Under the pieces are notes generated by a model. The model worked only from the letters and a program-made list of their open reading frames with translations, was not told where the DNA came from and made no database searches. From assembly GCA_021234155.1 (NCBI GenBank), contig JAJEKV010000066.1, forward strand, positions 4,740,537 to 4,804,536: 64,000 bases of DNA, in the 5' to 3' direction. Source of the DNA: Isoetes taiwanensis (lineage: Eukaryota > Streptophyta > Lycopodiopsida > Isoetales > Isoetaceae). Shown in pieces: positions 38,578-48,326 of this stretch (position 1 is its first letter; the number at the start of each line of letters is the position of its first letter). A program made the position numbers and the translations under genes.

Positions 38578-39272
38578 ACGCGGGGCATGTTTGAGCCACC
38601 TTGGCATGTCGAGCCTAGGTGGCATGCTTGAGTCACCTTGGCATGTTGGAGCCTAGGGTGGCATGTTTGTGCCACCTTGGCATGTTGGAGCCACCTGGCA
38701 TGCCCGAGCCACCTTGGCATGTTGTTGCCCGCATAGCATGTTTGAGCCACATGGCATGTTAGAGCCCACATGGCATATCTGAGCCAACTAGGTGGCATGG
38801 TGGATCCAAGGGGCACAACATTTGAACCATAAAAAATAGCATATGAAATCAATTAAACCATTGAAAAACGTTTCATTAGAAATGGCATTTCTAGGTCATT
38901 ACTGTTTGAATTGGAATGTTGAAGCCACCTTGGCATGTTGGAGCCTAGGTGGCATGTTTGATCCATCTTGTCATGTTGGAGCCCACATGGCATGGTTGAG
39001 CCACCTTGGCATGTTGGAGCCTAGGTGGCATGTTGAAGCCCACGTGGCATGTTTGAATACCTTGGCATGTTAGAGCCCACGCCACATGTTGGAGGCAACG
39101 GTGGCATGGTAGATCCTAGGGGCATACATTTGAACTATAAAAAGAACACATGAAATCAATTAAACCATTAAGAAGATTTCATTAGAAATGGCATTTTAGG
39201 CTATTACTTTTTGAATTGGAATGTTGTAGCCACCTTGGCATGTTGGAGCCTAGATGGCGTGTTTGAGCCAGG
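38577..39272 (+). repeat. Tandem array of ~18-bp half-units with ~310-bp higher-order period
   Basis: The array alternates 'ttggcatgttggagcc' and 'ggtggcatgtttgagcca'-like half-units, so two form a 33-37-bp unit. Array blocks at 38,577-38,808, 38,923-39,113 and 39,230-39,272 are separated by two ~115-bp spacers (38,809-38,922 and about 39,118-39,229) that are themselves near-copies: both run from 'ggggca' through 'catttgaac', 'atgaaatcaattaaaccatt', 'tttcattagaaatggcattt' to 'gaattggaatgttg'. The higher-order period is about 310 bp. The 76-codon frame at 38,843-39,073 is a by-product of the repeats. Satellite-like DNA is the simplest description. Confidence 0.85.
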
Positions 39273-40554
39273 GCATATTCTTTAAAACAACATTCCAAGC
39301 ATAGAATAAAATAACATTAATATGTTTTTCTGTGATAGTTTAATAATGACAGAATTTTTGATCCACTTTGAACTCGTTTTTCTCCAACATCCCAGCTCCA
39401 AATCGGGCAAATTTTAGCCCACGTGTTCCTACAACTTTTCTCGATATTTTTAAAAATAATCCAAAAATGTCGAAAGTAAACTCGAGATATCATCATTTGA
39501 GTGTGGAGACCTTCTTTTATCTCGCCAGGGAAGTGACAGCCAAATTTTCTTCCAACATCAAACCCAATTTTCGGGTCATTCCATATCTAAATTAAGCCAA
39601 TTTTCTTCCTACATTTTCATCACAACTTTTCTCCCGATAGTTCCTCCAAAATCATTTAAAAAGATCAAAGACAACTTGAAATATTCAGATGCTTTAGGAA
39701 TCCTAATGTAACTACCTCATTTTGCTTTTAAGAATCCTAATGTAATTGATGCCTTAGTTTGCACAAAGATTACGCCTTTAAGCAAGCCGGAGGTTCTAAC
39801 CAAGTAGGATTCACCAAGTTGATTCAAGTGCGGTTTCGTGTCAACACGTGATCGATGGATGGATACTTGCCACCGCCGAGGCTAATTGGGTTTGACAAGA
39901 TTTGTTAGCGTGGATATGTTCAATACCCGTGACGCTTTATATGCAATAATTATTATTTGTATGATATGACATAAATTTAACGATAATACATAAAAATACA
40001 TCAAAACAATTCGGGCATCGGAAGATTTTCGTGGTAATGCGAAAAGAACTAAAGCGCCAGATGAAAGAGAAAGTTTTTTTCGCCTAAAAAGTTTAAACAA
40101 TGAAAAATGCTTACGCCGAAAAGGCATAAAAACTTATGCGTCGTGAATTTTACTATTCGCCAGAGGGTTTCTCAGTTGTTGAACAAGGAAAAACCGCTGC
40201 ACGCTGTAAAAAGACAATTTTTAATTTTGTTTTGCCTTTGGCGAAAAAACGATTTTTTTTTTTGCGTTTACGCAGATATTTTATTTTATGACACGCGAAA
40301 GTTCTTTTCAAGATACGCGAAAACAATAAAAATCGCGTATGCTAAAAATTTTTTCATCGTCACGTGGTTTCCATTGTTTCATGCACGCTGAAAGAACTTT
40401 TTGGTAACCGGGAAAAATGAAAACCGTGATACGTGGAAATTCAAATTTTAAATTTATGCCACACGGTTTTATTAAAGTCGCAAGATGCTAAAGTTTTTTA
40501 TGATGCGGTTTAGAAGATTTCACAGACGCAAAATATTTTGTTCCGGTAGGCGAG
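39273..40554. other. AT-rich, no gene; 40.0-40.55 kb rich in CG-containing A/T runs
   Basis: 39,600-39,900 repeats 'aatcctaatgtaa' twice. From about 39,990 to 40,550 the sequence has unusual A/T runs punctuated by acgc, gcg and cgaaa, for example 'gatacgcgaaaa' and 'aaaaatcgcgtat'. It leads into the dispersed repeat below. A similar CG-punctuated segment precedes the second repeat copy at 45,600-45,660. Confidence 0.4.
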
Positions 40555-41460
40555 AGAAAAATACGTGAAATACGTTTTAAACAATAAAATATGTATTTTT
40601 TGACTTTATATGTTGAAATTTTTTATTTCGTACGTACGGAACCTATCCCTGCTTGTTAGTCCTCATGGATGTTAATGTTTAATTCAAGTCAATTCAATTT
40701 GGGATCTTCATATGCCTTTGTATTCTAGCTTTTATAAGCATTAGGACATTTTGACAGGTGGCATGTAATGACAACATGGATAATTCATGGTGAGTCATAT
40801 GGATGAGAGTAGGACAATGATTGTATGGTGGTGGTTACAAAATTATTTATAAAGAACCTTAAGAAATCACACTACTTTAGAGAATCATGTTCCTAAAAAG
40901 ACACCTCCTTAAAAATTACACTTACTTATAAACCACATCTCCTTAAACTACACTTGCTTAAAACAACACCACCTAAAAAAACAAAAATGGACTTTTTACG
41001 TAAAGCAAGATCATTATACCTCCCTTTACTCTCTATGGTTATACCGGATGTTGATTGGGCTGGAGTAATGACACTTTGAGATCTACTAGCTGAGCTTTGT
41101 TTTTCTTGGATAAGTCTCTTGTTTCATGGTCTAGTAAGAAGTAGCATTGTGTTGTTGTGTCTTCAACCGGGTTTAGTATGTTGCCGCCTCTTTAGCTTAG
41201 TCGAGAACTTGTTTGGTTTGAAAGAATGTTGGAATGTTTTCAGCAAGTGCAATTGGCCGACATGGCTATTATGTGATAACCGTGGTACTATTAATTTGTC
41301 TCACGATGAAATCTTACACTCTAAATCTAAGCACATTGAAGTTCATTATCATTATGTGAAGCTGGAGGTAAAGAAAAGGACGATTGCCTTGGAGTATTGC
41401 CTGCTTGACTCTATGGTTGCAGATATCTTTACTTAAATCATTAGGGTCAAGAAACATCTT
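40555..41460 (+). repeat. Dispersed ~0.9-kb repeat with copia RNase H, copy 1
   Basis: Matches 45,655-46,535 throughout: a 'aaatacgtgaaatacg' start, a long non-coding part ('gtcctcatggatgttaatgtttaattcaag...'), an A-rich part with repeated 'cttaaa', and then the copia RNase H fragment. The two copies share the same junction between non-coding sequence and RNase H coding sequence, so the rearrangement predates the duplication. Confidence 0.75.
41046..41436 (+). pseudogene. Ty1/copia RNase H fragment (copy 1)
   Basis: Starts with a DVDWAG segment at 41,049, the SDADWAG motif that opens copia RNase H. With one or two frame changes it continues through the position of the conserved Ser-Ser-x-E-A-E-Y motif to WLLCDNRGTINLSHDEI, then SKHIEVHYHYVK and ends MVADIFT, stop at 41,436. 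In functional elements RNase H cleaves the RNA of the RNA:DNA hybrid during reverse transcription. No copia RT is found upstream, so this is a fragment. The final 100 codons are in one frame and well preserved. The family call is sure. Confidence 0.85.
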
Positions 41461-41670
41461 CAAATTTTATCTCTCTTGAATTGTTGGAGAGTGAACATTG
41501 TGTTTGGTTAGTCGATTTATTACTATTAAGGTTTTCCCTCGAAAACTTGAAAGAGCGGGGTTTTTCATCCCCGGTAGTAATACTTCTACTAGACCAAGGT
41601 CATAGGGGATAGGCATGTTAGAGTTTGCAATCGATTGGTCTATTTTATTTTAGAATGTGAGGCCAAGATT

Positions 41671-42260
41671 GCAAGGGGGTGTTCGAGGCATTCTAGGCCA
41701 TCCTATATTATAATGTTATATAGTGTATTGAATGGATCCAGCCCTAAATTCAACGGTTTAGATTGATCGACAAAATTGACGGCTTAGATTTTTTGGTTTT
41801 TTAAGGTTTTACCTTGCTTTAGGGTTTCTTCCTTGCATTTTTGGTTGGCTATGGCCCGTCTCTTTTTTGATTCATTTTGTGCGGGCTTGGATTGCTTCGT
41901 TTACCTGGAGGCTTGCATCGTGATATGTCGTAGTTGAAGCGTAAAAGTGCCACAACTTGAATATGGCTCCAAGATCTCTGAGTTTCTGCCTTTATACGGC
42001 ATGCAGCAACGGTGGCAACGACGGCATCTATGCTTAGCAAAGGTAAAGCCTAGAATCAGTCTCGCTTAGCTATGGCATCGCCCTTCGCTATGATTGAGCA
42101 TGGATTTCCTTTGATTTTGGATGTTATCAGCTAGATTCTATATTAAGTAGAAAGAGAGGTGAATGTTCTGGAAAAACTCTCTATATTGTTTATTTTATTT
42201 GATTCATCTCAATGGCTTTACAGGTTGGCTTTGCAAGTATATAACCATTTGTAGGTGATT
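41671..42260 (+). mobile_element. Candidate start of a copia 3' LTR
   Basis: Behind the RNase H fragment a purine run (gcaaggggg, 41,671-41,679) is followed by TGTTCGAGG at 41,680. A polypurine tract directly followed by TG is how a 3' LTR begins. A 'tttccctcgaaaac' fold-back motif lies upstream at 41,531. The LTR's other end is not visible, and I found no second copy of this LTR in the window, so both extent and identity are tentative. Confidence 0.3.
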
Positions 42261-42709
42261 CTAATCTCATGCTTTTTTGTGTCAGATGATTCTACCAAGG
42301 CCATTCCATCAGAAGATATGGAGGGAAATAGCAAAAGCTGAAAAAATTCAATAACTGAAAATGGCGCCATTGGCCTTCCTCCCTCATGAGAAGAGCTCCT
42401 TGCAGGATAGCGAACCATATAAGGTACCGTGCTGCTTTGCATTATGAAATTACTATAATTATGAAATTACTATAAGTAGATCCAACAATCAAGTGGTTGT
42501 GCTGAGAATATATAGGGATGGACATTACATGTCAACATAGAATATTTTATTTTGTAGTCATTCCAAGATGAACTCAAAAGATACAGTCTTCAAGTGCCCA
42601 AAGCATGTGAATGATGTAGCTTCATTATCCATTGTCTAGGCTTTCATTCTGCACTCACTTCAAATAAAGATGTTATGAAACAGAAGCATGTGTACATTTT
42701 TATATCTTA

Positions 42710-43650
42710 ATCCCATCGATCCGAGACATCGGATCGCCATTCTAGAATGGGGCGAGCATGCATGTCTTGCATGCATGCATGAGGCGCATGCCTTCTCTGG
42801 TTGGGAGTTCGCTATTTTAGGCGCGGTTCTGCATCAACGTCTCATCGGCGCTTCCTCTTCTCTCTCAGCAGTACCTTATTCTCTTTTCTTTGAATCCAGG
42901 CAGGGGAGGGGCTTCTCCCTGCTTGGTTTGGCCAATTTGGTATTTCTTTCATGCTGTGGCATGTCCTTTCTCGGCCTTGGCTCTTTTTTAGCCTTCATCC
43001 TGTGACCTTCGTCCTCGATCCTAGTTTTGTTAAGGAAGTCCTTTGGTATTGGGCGGTTTGTTGAGTTTCATATAGCCCCATTTAGAATCCCATCGATCCG
43101 GTAGACCGGATATGCATCTAGAATGGGACGGCATGCATGTCTTGCATGCATGCATGCGCGCATGCCTTCTCCGGTTGGGAGTTCGCTATTTTAGGCGGTT
43201 CGCGGGATCAACGCCTCATCGGCGCTTCCTCTTCTCTTTCAGCACTTTATTCTCTTTCTTTGAACCCACCCCCCCCTTCTTTTGTTTATTGTATTTGTCG
43301 CATCGGCACGTGACGGTCCTCTATTTGACGCAGGTTTTGTTTCTCATCGCGGCACGCGTGATCGCGACCTCCACTCTGGGAGGTTTGTTTTATTTCGTTT
43401 TTTGTTGTTGGTGATGTGCGTACAAGGTTGGCGAGCCGCATCTGCTTCACTTTCTCCATTCGTGGGTTTTGGGAGCGATTTCTGCTTTTACGTTTGTCCA
43501 AGCCCTTGCCGGCTTATCACTAGGTTTTTCCTCGAAAACCCGAAGGGCTGGGTTTTTAATCCCGTTGATAAGCTTTCGCAGGTACACCAGCCAAACATCT
43601 ATTAGCATTGTATTTTATGGGGTCCAAATTATATAATTGATATTCCCTTT
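42710..43650 (+). repeat. Dispersed ~0.93-kb repeat, copy 2
   Basis: Homologue of 16,403-17,331 with the same two-part structure (halves beginning near 42,712 and 43,090). The 8-bp inverted repeat gcttatca (43,512-43,519) and tgataagc (43,566-43,573) is conserved, and the 20-base fold-back string between them (from 43,523) is also found at 10,671. The frame at 42,688-43,005 is a by-product. A short further piece of the repeat ('tttcatgcgagccccattctagaat') lies at about 43,747-43,773. Confidence 0.7.
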
Positions 43651-44322
43651 ATTTTTCATGGTAGGATGTGTGCGCTACCCACTATCCACCATTGTAGAAA
43701 AATCATTTGAGATGAATGAGAAGCCTAGTCTAGTCGGGCGGTTTGTTGGTTTCATGCGAGCCCCATTCTAGAATTTCTACAAAAGGAACATTTAGACACT
43801 TCTGTAATAGGATCTCAGAAGCTTTTGCAGGTGTTTTCTGGACCCTACAAATGACATTCGGATAGCTTTGGGGAATTGGGACTGACATATATTACCTCTC
43901 CGATTAGGTTTGGACCATCGACATATATATTTGGCCACCGGGCGATAAACTAATACAAGGAATCAATATCTCCTTTTTTCACCCATATATGGTCTTTTGT
44001 ATGGATCATCTGAAATTGTATAGCATCCATTTTACTTCAACGTCCACTTCCGGGTTTATTCCAATCTCTAGAGCATGTTGACTCAGCAATATGAAATATT
44101 GTCGCCTAAGCTGCTGAACCGAATTTCAAAGGAATTGTAGCCCAAGCAATAATAGATGGTCATTCAGTTTTGTTCGATTATTATGAATCAGACTAGAATT
44201 TTCGGTGCCTTGATGTCCTTATTTTAGCAAAAGAAAGTATTATGCCATAATAGTGAAGGTCCAATATGGTATATTTGCATGCAAATGCCATAATGCATTT
44301 AGCATCAGATGAAGCAATGTCG

Positions 44323-44480
44323 ATGCATATGATTGAGTATATTCTAGCTTACACAAAGATAATGGAGAGTAAAATATACAAGCATATGTATTTGAATGCA
44401 TATGCGTATGATTGAGTATGTTTTGGCTTAGACAAATATAATGGAGAGTAAAATATACAAGCATATGTGTTTAACTGGGC
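44323..44480 (+). repeat. ~79-bp tandem duplication
   Basis: Two adjacent units, each with 'tatgattgagtat' (44,328 and 44,407), 'gcttaca/gacaaa' and 'ataatggagagtaaaatatacaagcatatg'. Divergence is low. Confidence 0.8.
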
Positions 44481-44779
44481 AGGAGTAAAAGTCAACTTCA
44501 ATGCTTGCACTGGCAGTACTCAAGATATAAACTAATTTTTAACCTTTCATAATAACAATTTAGAATGCACGAGGATGACATGCACAAAAAACCTTTGGAA
44601 AATTGGTTGACATTTTGAAAGTGTCTTGGTGGGCATATTATTCCTCCTTTCACATAGTATAATTGAATGCGATTTAAAGGTTCAACATAAACACTTGCTT
44701 AGTGAAAATACTTTGGCTAAGTCAAATGGATAAATGCATGGGGCTTTTTATGCCAAAAAGCAAAGGTATTCTATTCTCG

Positions 44780-44862
44780 CTTTGTAATACAAAAACTACA
44801 TGCAAAACCAAATTATGACCACCTTTGTAATACAAAAACTACATGCAAAAACCAAATTATGT
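44780..44862 (+). repeat. 43-bp tandem duplication
   Basis: Two nearly identical units starting at 44,780 and 44,823 with 'ctttgtaatacaaaaacta', differing by one added A near the end. Confidence 0.85.
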
Positions 44863-45429
44863 AGACATAAATGAACATCAAAACCAAATTATACACTCTC
44901 TTCTCATTGTTGACTTATCATTTCATGAGTTTGACTAATCTCCAAAGAACGTTGGGCACTATTACTATCTTTGAAATATAAACTTAGATATTTGGAAACA
45001 TGCATATAGTTCTCAACAATCTAAAGTAGAATGCATAAAAATTCCGCATAAGTTTCCAACTTTAGCCCAATGCTAACCACGCCAACTTATCTCACCATTT
45101 ATGTTTTTGCTAAAGCACCGTTGCTATAAGTACATAAAGACTCATCTATTTATGCCTTTTTTGCATTCAGCATGCATTTGATCAGATAAATGGTTCATAA
45201 GTTTGCATGTGTGAAAAAAATACCTCATCTCAATAAAGACCATGTATTGTTGAGAGGTTTCCAACATTTGCCTCAAAGACAGCGGCACCATTACTAGTTA
45301 TTAGTATCTTTATCTTCCTATTATTAAATACTTTGCTTTTAGGTATGATATATGTATTACATGCATTAATGTTATCATTTTTCTTGTGTCTACAACTCCT
45401 CTTTTTGTTATTTGTGATTCATTTGTTTA

Positions 45430-45624
45430 ATGGCCACATCGCAATTGTTTGTTAAATACCACGATCGCATGATTAGAAACCCGCCCGTGAGTCACGTAGA
45501 GAACAAAATTGACTTACCCTTACAATATGACAAGATGGTTCAAAGAGATTTTGAGCGGAAGTTTCTTGAATCAGTGGTCAATTCGAATGAGAGCATGCAA
45601 AGTTTTTTCGCCAGATCGCGTTAG
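45430..45624 (+). other. Unassigned 64-codon open frame
   Basis: A short frame from ATG at 45,430 with balanced amino-acid composition (MATSQLFVKYHD at the start, ESMQSFFARSR at the end). Codon-like composition and an upstream AT-rich stretch make it slightly more gene-like than its neighbours, but I recognise no domain. It ends just before the second 0.9-kb repeat. It may be an exon or a fragment of an unidentified element, or chance. Confidence 0.2.
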
Positions 45625-45654
45625 GAAGATTTCGGCGTGAATGATCAAAAGAGG

Positions 45655-46535
45655 CGGTAGAGAAAATACGTGAAATACGCTTTAAACAATAAAAATATGT
45701 ATTTTTTTGACTTTTATATATTTGAATTTTTTATTTAAATGCGTCACGGAACCTATCCTCAGCCATAGTCCTCATGGATGTTAATGTTTAATTCAAGTCA
45801 ATTCAATTTGGGATCTTCATATGCCTTTGTATTCTAGCTTTTATAAGCATTAGGACATTTTGATATAGGCATGTAATGACAACATGGATAATCTATGGTG
45901 AGTCATATGGATGAGAGTAGGACAATGATTGTATGGTGGTGGTTACAAAATTATTTATAAAGAACCTTAAGAAATCACACCACTCTTTAGAGAATCATAA
46001 GCCTTAAAAAGACACGCTTAAAAACTTATATAAACCACATCTCCGTGAAATGTACCGCTTAAAAACACCACCACCGAAAACAAACTTTTACCCCCTTTAC
46101 CTCTATGGTTATAATCAGGGATGTCGCATTGGGCCGGAGTAATGACACTTTTATGCATCTACTATGAGTTTGTTTTTTCTGATAAGTCTCTTGTTTCATG
46201 GTTCAGTAAGAATCAAAGATTGTGTTGTTGTGTCTTCAATCCGAAAATGAGCATGTCGCCTCTTTAGCTTAGTCGAGATCCTGTGTGAAGGCGTAAGAAT
46301 GTTGAATGTTTTCGGCCGAGTGCAATTGGAGCCCATTTACGGCTATTATGTGATAAACCGTGGTACTATTAATTTGTCTCACGCATGAAATCTTTTACAC
46401 CTAAATCTAAGCACATTGAAGTTCATTATCATTATGTGAAGTCGGGAGGTAAAGAAAAGGATGATTGCCTGGAGTATTGTCGCTTGACTCCTATGGTTGC
46501 AGAGATATCTTTACTTAAATCATTAGGGCCTAACT
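45655..46535 (+). repeat. Dispersed ~0.9-kb repeat with copia RNase H, copy 2
   Basis: Direct copy of 40,555-41,460 with more indels. The RNase H fragment occupies about 46,115-46,515: the DVDWAG start is altered, but CDN.GTINLSH, SKHIEVHYHYVK and the MVA..IFT end can be followed across frame shifts. Homology stops at 'cattaggg', shortly after the RNase H end, and the candidate LTR seen behind copy 1 is absent here. Confidence 0.75.
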
Positions 46536-46950
46536 AGAGGTATGCAACCTCTATACTTTACATTATGCTCATGACCAAGATCACCGAAAGCAGTATATAT
46601 GTGTGTCATCTAAACTCAAAGACATGACTTGCTCTTCATCAAAGATCCTCCAATGGTTGTGAGTCGTGCCCACACAGGTGGACTAGCAGGAACAACAGGT
46701 TCAAGAGCTTGGTCAATTCCTCGGGACGCCTCGATGACAGCAATGGGTGCCCCAAGTGGACTTCTAACCCCTTGTCTCACCCTAAGTCTCGTTCTCACCG
46801 TAATCTTTCTTTGTCTCAATCCTCCTCGCCAACACCCTTTTGAAAACCAAATATGGATGCCACTCTAGACATCCCCCCTTGGGTACATAAACTCCTTAAG
46901 CCTTATAAAAGATTCTGGTAGCCTTCCCTTTGCATCAACAACTTACTCCT
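46536..46950. other. No gene recognised
   Basis: A 79-codon frame at 46,629-46,868 has no motif. The segment bridges the RNase H repeat and the left long repeat of the Ty3 element. Confidence 0.4.
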
Positions 46951-48326
46951 AATTGCTACTTTTGGGAAGGCCACCGCCCAACCGATTGGACACAAGATGG
47001 GGGATTTCCAAATAGGGCTGTCAACCGATCCCTATCCCCGTGGTGGTTGACTCCCCACCTTCCAAAGAAGGAGCAAGAGCCGAAAGCCATCATACCAGCG
47101 TAGCCACCATACACAAGTAGAACCTCAGGAAGGGTTTAACCTCAACACCCAAGAGATGGAAGCACCCCATGGTAACGAAGTCTAGCTGAAACTCGTGTGG
47201 GCGGCTAGATAGCCATGAATTCTAGATAACGCCCCTATTGGGCCTTGGTTGTGTTTGTTTCTCTGGTTTCTCTTTGTGTTTCAATCATAGGAACTAACCC
47301 TTGGTTTAAAGGCAAGTTCTCTTTATATTTGATTCCGTTTTTGCTCAAAGGATGGATTGTTAGTTCTTTGTCTAGTCTTACTCAAATGGGGATTACTGAG
47401 GTAGAGACCTCTCGAGCCATGTATTGTAGTATGCTCCTAGATAGCTCAGAGAGTCCCATTAATCATGCCCGGTGAATGCACAAGAGCTTCCACCGGTCCT
47501 AGATGCTATTGACCGCTTAGCACCCCATAAGGGAACACAAGCAGAAGTGGGGGTGGGTCACGGCACTAACATAAAAGGCCTCGAGACCTCTACAGCAATA
47601 GGGTCTAATAGCCTAATTGAAGAAAAGCACTCCGGGCCGGGCATGGGTCCGACACTCCCCCGGCACAGAGGGTGTGACCAAGCATGGGGCATCCCTGCAT
47701 TTTGAGTAGATTTAGGTGAGTGTTCGCACGGAGCGGGTCGCCGATGACGACGATCTTCAGCTCACCCATGGAACCCACCGTGGATTCCGAAGGGGGACGC
47801 CCCATCTTAATCGTGAGTCATGAACCCGGAGTAGGCTCAAGCGGGTGCATACCTGAACCGCTGCCTCCTGAAGCCATAGCGGAATTGACCTATCCGCAAA
47901 GTGCGCCGTGAGGGGCGGATGGAGTGGACAACCCTTTAGCCGATGTTCTATACCAACCAACGCCATGCCAAGACTGGCCCCACGATCTCTTTGAGGCCCA
48001 ACCACAACTGCTCCTCACTGAGTCTCGAGCCGGGTAGAACCCGGGTTCGTGCTTTCTTAGTGTTAGATGCATATTCTTTGCCGCTATATTGATGGATGAG
48101 CCACCCTTCGGTGGTTGATATTATATGATTTATGCCGCGGTGCTAACCTTGTATTCACGCCCTAACGAGTCCCATTGAAGGCGCAACGAATGACCCCCTT
48201 CGTTCTTCTTTCGGCACCATATTATGGGTGGCCGGAATAGACGTAGGGCCCCCGCCATGTTGAGATGACGGCCATGGGAGGGGAAAGTCCTCAGATGTAT
48301 AATGCAATCGGTGGTCGATATATATC
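46951..48326 (+). repeat. Left long repeat (candidate 5' LTR of the Ty3 element)
   Basis: Aligns with 61,367-62,784: both contain, in order, 'attgct.ttttgggaaggcc', 'gggatttccaaat', 'catcataccagcg', 'tctagat..cgcccctattgggcctt', 'ggatggattgttagttctttgtctagtctta', 'gctcacccatggaaccc', 'ccaaccaacgccatgccaagact', 'gtgctttcttagtgttagatgcatattctttgccg' and 'accatattatgggtggccggaatagac'. Indels of 1-10 bases are frequent. Short frames inside it are not meaningful. Confidence 0.65.

Larger units (their letters stand above)
43776..45420. other. AT-rich; two short tandem duplications, no gene
   Basis: Apart from the tandem duplications listed next, I see no long frame and no family motif on either strand. 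Confidence 0.45.

Noticed and set aside
38370-38852. 160-codon minus-strand open frame
   Set aside because: Made of a GA microsatellite plus the tandem array; there is no protein signature.
38577-39272. CRISPR-like array of direct repeats
   Set aside because: The repeats are diverged and abut each other without unique spacers of constant length; it is a satellite-type tandem array in plant DNA.
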